The notes: a model not told the origin generated them from the letters alone. Positions 50,597 through 59,867 are shown, counted from the first letter of the stretch. The stretch: DNA of 64,000 nt from Bog-756 sp963831535 (GCA_963831535.1 CAWHQP010000006.1:124001-188000); one strand, 5' to 3'. Translations and numbers: made by a program.

Positions 50597-52186
50597 GTGG
50601 CCACCCCGGCCGAGCTCGCCTTCGAGCGCACCAACCTGGATGAGAACCAGCTCGGGCACCTGCAACGCCTGCTGGGGACCTGGGGGATCCTGGCCGACCT
50701 GTCCTTTTCGGACCTGGTGCTGCTGGCCCCGATGGCGGACCCGCCTGACGACCTCGCACCCCTCCGGCACGAGGCGGTGCACGGTGACGGGACCGAGCTG
50801 GTCATCCTGGGCCAGATGCGCCCCTCCAACAGTGCCACCGTCGTGGAGCACGACCTGGTAGGCCAGACGGTGGCCTCGACCGACTGGCCCCTCGCCGTCC
50901 TCACGGTGGAGACCGGCGAGGTGACCAGGGGTGAGGTGCTGCTCGAGTCGGGTGACGAGCCGGTGCGCCTCCACTGCATCCCGGTGCGGTGCGGAGGGAC
51001 CACGGTGGCGGTGCTGGCCCGACTGGCCGCCGGGGCCGGTCGCCGTCCGGGCCACCTGGAGCGGACCTACCGGGACCTCTTCGACCGCTTCGCCGTCATG
51101 ATCTCGGAGTCGACGTTCCCATTCCCGAGCGAGGAGGTAGCCACCGAGGAGGCGCCCCGCGTGGGGGACGGTGTCGTGGTCGTCGACGAGGAGGGACGGG
51201 TCCGGTACGCCTCGCCCAACGCCACCAACGCCCTGCACCGCATGGGCATGTACTCCCAGACCGAAGGGCGTCGGCTGACCGATCTGGGCATCGAGGAGTC
51301 GGCCATCGAATGGGCGCTGGCCTCGGCCCTCCCGGTGGTGGAGGAGGTGGAGCGGCGACCGGATGTGACGGTACTGCTCCACTGCATCCCACTGATGGCC
51401 GACGATGTGGTGACCGGGTGCTTGGTGCTGCTCCGTGACGTGACCGATGTCCGTCGGCTGGACCGCCTGCTCCTGTCGAAGGACGCCGCCATCCGCGAGG
51501 TACACCACCGGGTCAAGAACAACCTGCAGACCATCTCGGCCCTGCTCCGCCTGCAGGCCCGGCGTCTGCCCCGCGGTGAAGGCCGGGTGGCGCTGTTCGA
51601 GGCCGAACGCAGGGTCCGTTCCATCGCCATCGTCCACGAGATCCTGTCGCGGGAGCCCAGTGACCAGGTCCCCTTCGACGAGATCGTGACCTCCCTGATC
51701 CGGATGGCCGAGGACTCGGTCGTCCAGGGGATGGGGCTGACCTTCGAGGTGACCGGTGAGCTGGGTGAAGTCCCGGCCGATGTGGCCACACCGCTGGCCG
51801 TGGTACTCGCCGAACTCCTGCAGAACGCCGTCGAGCACGCCTTCACCCATGCCGGCGGGGAGTACGAGCCCGAGCACGGCGACCCGTCGGCTTTGGGGGA
51901 CCACGGGCCGGTGGCAGGGACGCAACCCCCGGGTCGGATCCGGGTGCACCTGGTCAACGACCTCTCATCCCTGACCCTGGAGGTCATCGACAACGGATCG
52001 GGCCTCCCGGAGGGGTTCGACATCGAGGCCACCCAGAGCCTCGGGCTGTCGATCGTCCGCGACCTCGTACGCAGTCAGATGGACGGCACCATCACGATGC
52101 GCAACCGACGAGACCAGGTTCCCGGGACCCGCGGGACCATCGTGGCCATCAGGCTGCCGGTACAGGACGGCGACGCCGGACTCTGA
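50597..52186 (+). CDS. pdtaS: PdtaS-type sensor histidine kinase
   Basis: A 529-residue soluble kinase. An N-terminal GAF-like domain covers about residues 10-145, a PAS domain about 160-285, then a HisKA_2 dimerisation segment (IREVHHRVKNNLQTISALLR, phosphorylated His at 303/304). An HATPase_c domain follows (LAELLQNAVEHAF, VIDNGSGLPEG), with an insertion of about 20 residues after the N-box. PdtaS works with the RNA-binding response regulator PdtaR, not found here. The order PdtaS convergent with WhiB1 matches Rv3220c and Rv3219 in M. tuberculosis. The start is GTG 50597. Confidence 0.93.
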   Translation: MATPAELAFERTNLDENQLGHLQRLLGTWGILADLSFSDLVLLAPMADPPDDLAPLRHEAVHGDGTELVILGQMRPSNSATVVEHDLVGQTVASTDWPLAVLTVETGEVTRGEVLLESGDEPVRLHCIPVRCGGTTVAVLARLAAGAGRRPGHLERTYRDLFDRFAVMISESTFPFPSEEVATEEAPRVGDGVVVVDEEGRVRYASPNATNALHRMGMYSQTEGRRLTDLGIEESAIEWALASALPVVEEVERRPDVTVLLHCIPLMADDVVTGCLVLLRDVTDVRRLDRLLLSKDAAIREVHHRVKNNLQTISALLRLQARRLPRGEGRVALFEAERRVRSIAIVHEILSREPSDQVPFDEIVTSLIRMAEDSVVQGMGLTFEVTGELGEVPADVATPLAVVLAELLQNAVEHAFTHAGGEYEPEHGDPSALGDHGPVAGTQPPGRIRVHLVNDLSSLTLEVIDNGSGLPEGFDIEATQSLGLSIVRDLVRSQMDGTITMRNRRDQVPGTRGTIVAIRLPVQDGDAGL

Positions 52187-52289
52187 ATCGAGTCACCGTT
52201 GCGCTCGCCGCTGCCACCGGTTCATACCGGGTCCCATCTCCGCCGAGGGCCGGCCAACGGAGCGACCGGCGGCGGTCAGACAGATCAAA

Positions 52290-52309
52290 CGCCGGCCCAG
52301 GGGCCGGCG
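52290..52309. terminator. Hairpin between convergent pdtaS and whiB1
   Basis: CGCCGGCC-CAGG-GGCCGGCG is a perfect eight-base stem with a four-base loop. It sits in the 203-base gap between two converging genes and could serve both. No other feature was seen in the gap. Confidence 0.65.
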
Positions 52310-52389
52310 GACGGGTAGGTGGCGAGGAACTGCGGGCGAACGGTTCGGGTAGTCAGTGCCGAGGGATCGGCGCCGGCCGGGAGGTGGGG

Positions 52390-52680
52390 TTACGAAGCCC
52401 GGCGGCGGGCGGCCAGCCAGGCCTTTCGGAGTTTGCGGCGCTCCTCCTCGGAGGTCCCGCCCCATACGCCCGACTCCTGATTGGTGGCCAGGGCAAAGTC
52501 GAGGCAGGGCTCCTGGGCGTCACAGCCACGACAGACCCTCTTCGCCGCCTCGATCTGGTCGACCGCGGGCCCCGTCGTCCCGATGGGGAAGAACAGATCG
52601 GGCTCAGTGCTGCGACAGGCGGCGAGATAGCGCCAGTCACCGTCGTCCCAATCGACCGTACGGTTCCACATAAGGGCCAC
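52390..52680 (-). CDS. whiB1: WhiB-family Fe-S regulator, WhiB1-like
   Basis: A 96-residue Wbl protein. Four cluster-binding cysteines are present: Cys22 (AACRS), Cys50, Cys53 and Cys59 (VCRGCDAQEPC). The turn GVWGG at 71-75 and a basic C-terminal tail (RRKLRKAWLAARRR) follow. Sequence, size and the convergent PdtaS neighbour match WhiB1, a nitric-oxide-sensitive, sigma-A-binding regulator. GTG 52680 is preceded by GGAGGAAG; an internal ATG lies three codons on. A CRP-type site lies 38 bases upstream. Confidence 0.95.
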   Translation of the reverse strand: MALMWNRTVDWDDGDWRYLAACRSTEPDLFFPIGTTGPAVDQIEAAKRVCRGCDAQEPCLDFALATNQESGVWGGTSEEERRKLRKAWLAARRRAS

Positions 52681-52717
52681 GATGCTTCCTCCGCTCCCGT
52701 TCCCAGGATTTCCTGTT

Positions 52718-52733
52718 TGTGATCTGTTTCACA
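52718..52733. promoter_or_regulatory. Perfect CRP/FNR-type site upstream of whiB1
   Basis: TGTGATCTGTTTCACA has the full TGTGA-N6-TCACA consensus. It lies between whiB1 and the divergent glycerophosphodiesterase gene, 38 bases before the whiB1 start. In M. tuberculosis whiB1 is controlled by the cAMP receptor protein Rv3676 through sites of this type. A cAMP-responsive regulator is expected elsewhere in the genome. Confidence 0.85.
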
Positions 52734-52887
52734 TAGCTCGGCGCCAAGCTGTCACCGGCCGTTCAGGTTTCGTTCACTAGAGTAATCACCGGCACTGCCC
52801 GGTGCAACCGGTTCTTGTGTCGGAATGCCCCCTGTTCCGCCCGGTTCGGGCGTCCGGAGTGGGCCAGCCCGAGGAGGATCCGGAGCG

Positions 52888-53589
52888 ATGACGGTACCGG
52901 CGATCCAGGCCCACCGGGGTAGTGCGGACCTGGCCCTGGGCATCCGGGAGAACACCATCGAGGCGTTCGTTCGCGCCCAACTCCTCGGGGCCAACGGGGT
53001 GGAACTGGATGTCCGGAGGTCGGCCGACGGGGCCCTGGTCGTCCATCACGACGCAGTGATCCGGGGCGTCGGCCCTGTCCATGAGGTAGCGTCGGGCCAA
53101 CTCCCCGAATCGGTCGCCCTCCTGCCCGCCGTGCTCGAGGCCTGTGACGGTCTCGAGGTCAACATCGAGCTGAAGAACCTGCCGGGGGAGCCGGGGTTCG
53201 ACCCCGACGACGCCATGGCGCGGCAGGTGGCCGACCTGGTGGTGGCGGCTGGAAGGGTCTCCACGGTGGTCATCTCCTCGTTCTGGCCGGGCTCGCTGAC
53301 CGCCGTACGCGAGGCCCGATCCGAGCTGGCCACAGGTCTTCTGCTCGCCCACTGGTTCGATGGTGCCGAAGGAGTGGCGCTGGCCGTCGAGCACGGCTGC
53401 ACGGCCCTCCACCCCCATGTCTCGCTGGTGGATGCGGCACTGATGGTCGAGGCCCACCGCGCCGGGCTGGCCGTAGCGGCCTGGACGGTCAACGAGCCAC
53501 GGCAGGTGGACCACCTGGCGACCCTCGGCGTCGACACCGTCATCACCGACGACGTGACCGCTGCCGTGGCGGCCCTGGGTGGGCGGTGA
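52888..53589 (+). CDS. Glycerophosphodiester phosphodiesterase
   Basis: A 233-residue GDPD-family TIM-barrel enzyme that splits glycerophosphodiesters into glycerol-3-phosphate and an alcohol. Motifs are AHRGS at the start, RENTIEAF, ELDVRRSADGALVVHHD (metal and catalytic His), NIELKN, and the C-terminal WTVNEPRQ. No signal peptide, so it is cytoplasmic. ATG 52888 follows GAGGAGG. It is divergent from whiB1 and may share the CRP-type site. Confidence 0.93.
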   Translation: MTVPAIQAHRGSADLALGIRENTIEAFVRAQLLGANGVELDVRRSADGALVVHHDAVIRGVGPVHEVASGQLPESVALLPAVLEACDGLEVNIELKNLPGEPGFDPDDAMARQVADLVVAAGRVSTVVISSFWPGSLTAVREARSELATGLLLAHWFDGAEGVALAVEHGCTALHPHVSLVDAALMVEAHRAGLAVAAWTVNEPRQVDHLATLGVDTVITDDVTAAVAALGGR

Positions 53590-53763
53590 GGCCCGGCCCC
53601 GGTCGGCCCGGTCCAACCGGCTGAGACCGCTCCGCAGGGGTCCTGACCGGGTGGTTCGGGCCGGGTCGGCGCCCGCGCCGGAGCGTCCGGAGTGGGCGAG
53701 GTCCTGACCAGGCAGGACGGCCCGATTAGCCGAGGGGCCGGTTTTCAACAACAATGCACGCCC

Positions 53764-54543
53764 ATGAACGTCGTTGTCTGTGTGAAGCAGATCCCCGATC
53801 CTGCCGCGCCCGGCGCGCTGGATCCGGGGACAAAGAACCTTGTCCGAGCAGGAAAACTCATCCTGGACGATTCCGATGCCTACGGCGTCGAAATGGCACT
53901 CCAGCTGGCGGATGCCGCCGGTGGTGGGGAGGTGACCCTCGTGTCCATGGCCCCGAACGGCGAGACGTCGGGGCTCCGCACTGCGCTGGCCATGGGGGCG
54001 GCCAAGGCCATTCTGATCAGTGACGACTCCCTGGCCGGGACCGATGCCCTCGGCACGGCCAAGGTGTTGGCGGCGGCCATCCGGCGGGCCGAGCCGGATC
54101 TGATCCTGGCTGCCACCGAGTCCACGGACGGCTACACCGGCACCACCCCGGTGCAGGTGGCCGAGTTGCTGGGCCTGCCGTCGGTCACCTTCGCCAAGAA
54201 GGTCGAAATCACCGGTGACTCGGTCAAGGTCGAGCGCCAGACCGAGGCGGGCTACGACGAGGTCGAGAGCCCGCTCCCGGCCGTGGTCACGGTGACCGCG
54301 GGGGTGGTCGAGCCGCGGTATCCGTCGTTCAAGGGCATCATGGCGGCCAAGTCGAAGCCGGTCGAGACCCTCACGGTCGCCGACCTCGGCCTCGATGCCG
54401 GCCAGGTCGGGTCAGCTGGCGCCCGCCAGGAGGTCACCGACGTGGCCGATGCCGAGGCCCGCTCGTCCGGCGAGATCGTCGTGGACGAGGGTGAGGGCTA
54501 TGCCCGCGTCATCGAATTCCTCGAGCAGCTGAAGGTCCTCTAG
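53764..54543 (+). CDS. etfB: Electron transfer flavoprotein beta subunit
   Basis: A 259-residue EtfB/FixA protein. It begins MNVVVCVKQIPDP and contains the AMP-binding segments (LAATESTDGYTGTTPVQVAE). The family signature lies near VERQTEAGYDEVESPLPAVV. With EtfA it takes electrons from acyl-CoA dehydrogenases. ATG 53764 was chosen by homology; there is no strong ribosome-binding site before it. etfA follows after 23 bases. Confidence 0.96.
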   Translation: MNVVVCVKQIPDPAAPGALDPGTKNLVRAGKLILDDSDAYGVEMALQLADAAGGGEVTLVSMAPNGETSGLRTALAMGAAKAILISDDSLAGTDALGTAKVLAAAIRRAEPDLILAATESTDGYTGTTPVQVAELLGLPSVTFAKKVEITGDSVKVERQTEAGYDEVESPLPAVVTVTAGVVEPRYPSFKGIMAAKSKPVETLTVADLGLDAGQVGSAGARQEVTDVADAEARSSGEIVVDEGEGYARVIEFLEQLKVL

Positions 54544-54566
54544 GACCGGTAGGAGAACAAGCACAC

Positions 54567-55538
54567 ATGTCTGTCGACAAGATCTGGGTCCTCGCCGAAG
54601 TTGCGGACGGGGCCCCCATCACCACGTCCCTCGAGTTGATCACCGCCGCCCGTGAGCTGGCCGGAACGGTCGAGGCCGTCGCTTACGGTGACGCCACCGC
54701 CTCGGTGGCCGGCACCCTGGGCGAGTACGGCGCGACCACCGTCCACGACGTGGGCGACCTCGGCGGTGCCCTGCCCGGAGCGCCCGTGGCCGCCGCCATC
54801 GCCGCCGCCGTGGACTCGGGGAACGGACCCGACGCCATCCTGTTCCCGGCCACCTATGACGGTCGGGACATCGCCGGCCGGCTGTCGGTCAAGCTGGACC
54901 GTCCGGTCCTGACCAATGTGGTGGGCCTCTCGGCCGGAGACGGCGGATTGGTCTCCCAGCACGCCATCTTCGGGGGTAGCCAGATCCTCACCGCCCGGTT
55001 CACCGCCGACGGCCCCCAGATCTTCGTGGTCAGGGCCAAGTCCTTCGCCGCGGAGCCTTCCGGTGGAGCACCGGCCGCCGTGGTCGCCTCCCCGGCACCC
55101 GATACCGGTGCCACCGGTGCGGCCCGGATCATCTCCCGCCACGTGGAGGAGCGGAGCGGACCCAAGCTCGACGAAGCCAACGTCGTGGTCTCGGGTGGGC
55201 GCGGGCTGGGCGAGAAGGACCAGTACGCCCTGATCGAGGAGCTGGCCAGCCTGCTGAAGGGCGCGGCCGGGGCCAGCCGGGCCATCGTCGATGCGGGCTG
55301 GGTACCCTACTCGCACCAGGTCGGCCAGACGGGCAAGACGGTCAAGCCCACCGTGTACGTGGCCTGTGGCATCTCGGGGGCCACGCAGCATCTGGTCGGG
55401 ATGAAGAACTCGAAGAACATCGTGGCCATCAACAAGGACCAGGACGCGCCCATCTTCTCGGTGGCCGACCTCGGCATCGTGGGGGACGTGCACAAGGTCC
55501 TACCGCAACTCATCGAGGCGCTGAAGAACCGCGGCTGA
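54567..55538 (+). CDS. etfA: Electron transfer flavoprotein alpha subunit
   Basis: A 323-residue EtfA/FixB protein. The N-terminal domain starts ILVLAE-like (KIWVLAEVADGAPI). The C-terminal FAD-binding domain is complete: VVSGGRGLGEKDQYALIEEL, GASRAIVDAGWVPYSHQVGQ, GKTVKPTVYVACGISGATQH, and IVAINKDQDAPIFSVADLGIVGD. GGTAGGAG precedes ATG 54567. An ETF-quinone oxidoreductase is not in the window. It functions with EtfB and acyl-CoA dehydrogenases such as the one at the window start. Confidence 0.97.
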   Translation: MSVDKIWVLAEVADGAPITTSLELITAARELAGTVEAVAYGDATASVAGTLGEYGATTVHDVGDLGGALPGAPVAAAIAAAVDSGNGPDAILFPATYDGRDIAGRLSVKLDRPVLTNVVGLSAGDGGLVSQHAIFGGSQILTARFTADGPQIFVVRAKSFAAEPSGGAPAAVVASPAPDTGATGAARIISRHVEERSGPKLDEANVVVSGGRGLGEKDQYALIEELASLLKGAAGASRAIVDAGWVPYSHQVGQTGKTVKPTVYVACGISGATQHLVGMKNSKNIVAINKDQDAPIFSVADLGIVGDVHKVLPQLIEALKNRG

Positions 55539-55642
55539 CCGGGTCGGTCACGGCCGGATGACCCGGCCGGTCGGAGAAGGGTAGGTGCCGGGCCGAGCCG
55601 GAGACAACGCCGGGAGTGCCGGCGCCCCCCAGCGGCGGTGAG

Positions 55643-55663
55643 GCCCCGTTTTTCGGGCGGGGC
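55643..55663. terminator. Possible terminator after etfBA
   Basis: GCCCCG (55643-55648) and CGGGGC (55658-55663) can pair around a loop that contains a T-run. It lies about 105 bases past etfA. The rest of 55539-55817 shows nothing I can support. Confidence 0.35.
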
Positions 55664-55817
55664 GTGCCATACTGGGGCTTCAGCGTCCCCTCGTGCACAG
55701 ATCCCCCGGGTGTGAACCTCGCCTCCTTCCGTCGCCGCAGTCATCCGTCCATTGACGTGAGCCGCGACGGTTCGTGGGACCTGACGCCCGGATCGACGCT
55801 AAGAATCGGGGCCGTCC

Positions 55818-57617
55818 GTGCCTAGGCCGGTCGAGGGAACCAGCCCCTACCTCCCCGGACTGGACGGCATCCGCGCCATCGCCGTGCTGTCGGTCATCGT
55901 CTTCCACCTCAATTTCAGCTGGGCCTCGGGAGGTCTACTCGGCGTCCAGGTCTTCTTCGTGCTGTCGGGGTACCTGATCACCGATCTGCTGGTGGCCGAG
56001 TACCGCCGCCACCACGGGATCGCCCTGGCCCAGTTCTGGATCCGCCGGGCCCGACGGCTGTTGCCCGCCCTCTTCGTGGTGCTGTTCGTCACCGTGGGAT
56101 GGGCCACGTTGTTCGATCGCAGCCAGCTGGCTGCTTTGCGGAGCGACCTGCCCTCGGGCATCTTCTACTTCAGCAACTGGTGGTTCATCTTCCACCACAT
56201 CTCGTATTTCGCCAGGTTCGGACCGCCCTCACCGCTCGGACACCTGTGGTCCCTCTCCATCGAGGAGCAGTTCTACCTGATCTGGCCGCTGCTGGTGTTG
56301 GTGGCCATGAAGTACCTCCACAATCGTCGCACCATGGTCCTGCTCACGCTGACGGCGGCGGCGGCCTCGGCCATCGAGATGGGCGTCCTCTTCGTGCCCG
56401 ACGGCGATCCGACCCGCGTCTACGACGGCACCGACACCCGCGCCTTCGCCCTCTTCATCGGAGCGGCCCTGGCCATGGTCCTGCCCCGGAGCCAGACCTT
56501 CGCCCCGGTGTCGGTCAACGCCCGGCGACTCCTCGACGCCGTGGGCGGGGCCTCCCTGCTCGGCATCTTCCTCATGTTCTGGCTGACCAGCCAGTACGAC
56601 TCGTTCCTCTACGAGGGCGGCATGGTGCTCCTGGCCGTGCTCACGGCGCTGCTGATCGCCGTGACCATCCATCCGAGTTCGCATCTGGAGCTGATCCTCG
56701 GTTGGGAACCGCTCCGTTGGGTCGGTGAACGATCCTACGGGATCTACCTGTGGCACTACCCGGTGATCGTGCTCACGACGCCGCTCAACGCGGCGCCCAG
56801 TCTGATGCGGGCCACCCTGCAGATCGCCGCCACGATGGTGCTGGCCGCACTGTCCTGGCGGTTCATCGAGCAGCCGGTTCGACACGGCGCGCTCGGGCGG
56901 CAGTGGGAGAGGATCCGGGACCGCCAGTGGACCTGGCCCCACCTGCGGCCGGTGGGATGGGTGGTGGCGGCCGCCGTCTCGATCAACGCCATCTTGTGCA
57001 CCGTGGGCCTGGTGGGATGGGTGTCGGCCTCCGCCGCTGATCCCGCCTCCCAGGTCACCAGCATCGTCCCCCACGTCCACCATCACTCCGGTCCGTCGAC
57101 CACCACCACCGACGTCCCGCCGCCGCCCGGTCAGGGCGTAACCGCCATCGGGGACTCGATCATGGTCGACGCAGCCCCCTATCTGCAGTCGGCACTACCC
57201 GGGATCTCCATCGATGCCCAGATCGGCCAGCAGCTCACCCAGGTCCAGGCGTCCGTCCGCCAGTTGAAGTCGGAGGGGGCGATCGGAAACCGACTGATCA
57301 TCGAACTCGGTACCAACGGCCCCTTCTCGTCGGCCCAGCTGACCACTCTGCTCGACTCGCTGGGTCCGGATCAACGAGTGGTCCTGGTCAATACCCACGT
57401 ACCCCGTCCGTGGCAGCAACAGGTCAATGACACCATTGCCAGCGTGGCCCAGACGTATCCCAATGCCGTGTTGGTCGACTGGGCCACGGACAGCGCCAAC
57501 AACCCCCAGTACTTCTATCCCGACGGGGTGCACCTCGATCCCGCCGGTGCGAAGTACTACGCGTCGTTGCTGGTGCAGGCTCTCGATCAACCTTTGACCA
57601 GAGCCGACGTCCGCTGA
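55818..57617 (+). CDS. OafA/YrhL-type membrane acyltransferase with SGNH domain
   Basis: A 599-residue protein. Residues about 10-370 form an Acyltransferase_3 membrane domain with about ten helices, including LPGLDGIRAIAVLSVIVFHL, FFVLSGYLIT, FWIRRARRLLPAL and LWSLSIEEQFYLIWPL. A further helix and a Ser/Thr/Pro linker follow. The C-terminal SGNH-like domain (from about residue 435) has AIGDSIMVDAAP and the DxxH pair in YPDGVHLDP. It probably moves acyl groups onto cell-surface sugars or peptidoglycan. The start is GTG 55818. Confidence 0.92.
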   Translation: MPRPVEGTSPYLPGLDGIRAIAVLSVIVFHLNFSWASGGLLGVQVFFVLSGYLITDLLVAEYRRHHGIALAQFWIRRARRLLPALFVVLFVTVGWATLFDRSQLAALRSDLPSGIFYFSNWWFIFHHISYFARFGPPSPLGHLWSLSIEEQFYLIWPLLVLVAMKYLHNRRTMVLLTLTAAAASAIEMGVLFVPDGDPTRVYDGTDTRAFALFIGAALAMVLPRSQTFAPVSVNARRLLDAVGGASLLGIFLMFWLTSQYDSFLYEGGMVLLAVLTALLIAVTIHPSSHLELILGWEPLRWVGERSYGIYLWHYPVIVLTTPLNAAPSLMRATLQIAATMVLAALSWRFIEQPVRHGALGRQWERIRDRQWTWPHLRPVGWVVAAAVSINAILCTVGLVGWVSASAADPASQVTSIVPHVHHHSGPSTTTTDVPPPPGQGVTAIGDSIMVDAAPYLQSALPGISIDAQIGQQLTQVQASVRQLKSEGAIGNRLIIELGTNGPFSSAQLTTLLDSLGPDQRVVLVNTHVPRPWQQQVNDTIASVAQTYPNAVLVDWATDSANNPQYFYPDGVHLDPAGAKYYASLLVQALDQPLTRADVR

Positions 57618-57707
57618 ACCGTTCCCCGGGGCGAGTCCCGGCGGCCAGTCGGCCGGGGTCGAACCGCTGCGCTCGGCCGGTCGGGCTGGGCCGGAAGGAT
57701 GTCGGAC

Positions 57708-58520
57708 TCAGACCAGGGGCCAGGGATACGGCGGCCGATCGCCGAGCGGTTCGGGGAAGGTGGCGGTGTGGAGCAGGCGGCCGATGCGATCGAGCATGGC
57801 CCACTGCTCGTCGTGGTCGAGGAGCCTGTCCAGATCGTCGGGAACATCGCCGGCCAGCACCTCGAGATCCTGGAGCATCCGGTCGGGAACCGGCTCGTCG
57901 GCGAAGTCCCAGATCACGGTGCGCAGCTTCGGCTGACGGTGGAAGCAGAGGCCGTGGTCGATCCCCCAGAGGCGACCGCCGTCACCGAGCAGGACGTGGC
58001 CGCTCTTCCGGTCAGCGTTGTTGGCCACGATGTCGAATACGCACATCATCTGGAGCGTCTCGACATGGTCGCCTTGATCGAACAGGGTGAAGTAGTGCTG
58101 CTCGTAGTCGGCCGCCACGAACAGCTGCAGCGATCCTGATCCGAACGGACCGTCATGGCGCTCCACGGTGGGCGGCACCAGTTGCCAGCCGAGGGCTTCG
58201 GAGAGTGCATAGGCCGCCACCTCGCGGCGGTAGAGACCTTCGGGGAAGTCCCACAGGGACTGCTCGCCCCTAGCCGGCTTGTACACGCCGTGCAGGGTGC
58301 CGGACGCAGAGGCGTCATCGCCGGTCACCGCGGAGGCCCCGTCGTGACCGTTGTGCTCCGCATCGCCCGCCGCCTCGTCGCCGGTGCCGTCCTCCAAGGC
58401 GACGAGGAAGGTCAGGTTCGAGCTCCACGGCAGCCGACCCACGACGGAGAGCTCGCTCTCGTGCAGCCGTTCGGTGATCGACTCGAGCCCGGGGCCGACC
58501 GCAGGGCTCCAGCCGTTCAC
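57708..58520 (-). CDS. SCO1664-family protein (kinase-like fold)
   Basis: A 270-residue protein of the SCO1664 family, distantly related to phosphatidylinositol 3/4-kinase-like folds. Features are a GVYKPARGEQSLWDFPEG segment (nucleotide-binding lysine candidate), VFDIVANNADRKSGHVLL (catalytic loop) and WGIDHGLCFHRQPKLRTV (metal region). I chose GTG 58520 because it overlaps the DUF3090 stop by four bases (GTGA); a longer reading would overlap by 40. The function is unknown. It is the last gene of a three-gene minus-strand cluster. In many actinobacteria mshC comes next, but it does not here. Confidence 0.9.
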   Translation of the reverse strand: MNGWSPAVGPGLESITERLHESELSVVGRLPWSSNLTFLVALEDGTGDEAAGDAEHNGHDGASAVTGDDASASGTLHGVYKPARGEQSLWDFPEGLYRREVAAYALSEALGWQLVPPTVERHDGPFGSGSLQLFVAADYEQHYFTLFDQGDHVETLQMMCVFDIVANNADRKSGHVLLGDGGRLWGIDHGLCFHRQPKLRTVIWDFADEPVPDRMLQDLEVLAGDVPDDLDRLLDHDEQWAMLDRIGRLLHTATFPEPLGDRPPYPWPLV

Positions 58521-59014
58521 ACCGCCGGCGGACGGTGGCCGTTGGTCCGCGGGCACTCGTGTCCTGAAGGGTCGAGGGGCGAGCCGCAGAGGGGACAGGG
58601 GGGCCGACCCGCTTCGACTAGCCGTGTGGCGTGAATGGCGAAGGCCGCCGCCTGTTCGCGGGAGATGGACAGCCTGGCGATGGCGCCGGCCTCGTCCTCG
58701 GGGACCAGTTCCTCGATGACCAGGATGACCCGGTCGTCGGTGTCGTCATAGGAGACGCCCACCGTGCCGACCGCCCAGGCCGGCTCGGTCGGCTCCTCGA
58801 GCTCCAGCTCGTCGGGCAGGTGTCCCGGGCGGGTTTGGTCCCGCACGATACGGGCGAGGTAGTCGGCCACCACCGCCACCTGCTGCTTTTCGATCTTGAG
58901 GGTCAGCAGGGTGGGGCCCTGCCGGCACTGCAGGAGGAACAGTCGGTCACCCACCGGCCCGACCGTTCCGATGGTGATGCGCTCCGGTGCGGGAAGGTCG
59001 TACCCCTCGCTCAC
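58517..59014 (-). CDS. DUF3090 family protein
   Basis: A 165-residue cytoplasmic protein conserved in actinobacteria. The family start is visible (RITIGTVGPVGDRLFLLQCR), as is the C-terminal zinc-ribbon-like cluster CPLCGSPLDPSGHECP. The function is unknown. It lies between a histidine phosphatase and SCO1664, the usual order, and is translationally coupled to SCO1664. ATG 59014 fits the family start. Confidence 0.92.
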   Translation of the reverse strand: MSEGYDLPAPERITIGTVGPVGDRLFLLQCRQGPTLLTLKIEKQQVAVVADYLARIVRDQTRPGHLPDELELEEPTEPAWAVGTVGVSYDDTDDRVILVIEELVPEDEAGAIARLSISREQAAAFAIHATRLVEAGRPPCPLCGSPLDPSGHECPRTNGHRPPAV

Positions 59015-59096
59015 GGGACGACCCCGATCCGGGCCGGGTACTGCTCACGGGTGACACGAGACCGGTCATGGTCCATCCGACGGGCACCGGGGGCGC

Positions 59097-59759
59097 TCAT
59101 GAGATCGCCAACTCGCCGAGCGCCCCCGTGGAGTTCACGGCGAGTATGTGGGGACCGTCCGGGCTGTAAGCCAGAACCGAGACCGAGCACGGTGACACAC
59201 TGAGTCGCTGGAACAGGTCGAGGGGTGTGCCGGCGGCCGCGGCCACCGCGGCCTTGATGGGATCGGCATGCGACACGGCCACGATGGTCTGGCCGGGGTG
59301 GAGTTGGACCAGTCGGCTGATGGCCGAGGTGATCCGGGCCTGCATCTCGAGGAAGGACTCCCCTCCCGGGAACCGGAATCCGCTCGGCGAGTGCTGGACC
59401 TGGGTCCACTCGGGCTTCTTGGCCAGGGCTGCGAGTCGGGCCCCGGTCCACTGTCCGAAGTCGCACTCGAGGAGTCCGCGTTCGGTGCGGACCCGGAGAC
59501 CGAGCTTCCGGGCGATGGGCTTGGCCGTCTCGAGCGTCCGTTCGAGGGGCGAGGCGTAGACGGCGACAGCCCCGGGCCGGTCCGGACCGGCCAGCGCGGC
59601 GATCCGGGTGGCCACCGCCTCAGCCTGGACCGCGCCCTCGTCGGACAGATGGAGGCCGCCGGCCCGGCCCGGGAGCACCTTGCCGGTGGTCGGCGTCTTA
59701 CCGTGGCGGACCAGCAGGACCACGGTGGGACGTTGGGGAGTGTTCTTGCCGCTGGCCAC
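59097..59759 (-). CDS. Histidine phosphatase of the MSMEG_4193 type
   Basis: A 220-residue histidine phosphatase. The catalytic RHG motif is at residues 18-20 (LLVRHGKTP). Other active-site parts are ASPLERTLETAKPIA, the acid Glu in LLECDFGQWTG, and the second His in VAVSHADPIK. MSMEG_4193-type proteins always travel with DUF3090 and SCO1664, as here. The substrate is unknown; phosphosugar or cofactor-related phosphates are possible. ATG 59759 is the start. Confidence 0.93.
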   Translation of the reverse strand: MASGKNTPQRPTVVLLVRHGKTPTTGKVLPGRAGGLHLSDEGAVQAEAVATRIAALAGPDRPGAVAVYASPLERTLETAKPIARKLGLRVRTERGLLECDFGQWTGARLAALAKKPEWTQVQHSPSGFRFPGGESFLEMQARITSAISRLVQLHPGQTIVAVSHADPIKAAVAAAAGTPLDLFQRLSVSPCSVSVLAYSPDGPHILAVNSTGALGELAIS

Positions 59760-59867
59760 GCCCGTTCACCGTACTCTCTCCCCGGTGGGCCCCCTCCACC
59801 GGCGCACCGGACACGGGGCGACGAACCGGTCCGACCCACTCGAAGGCGACCCCCGGCCCTGGTCCGG

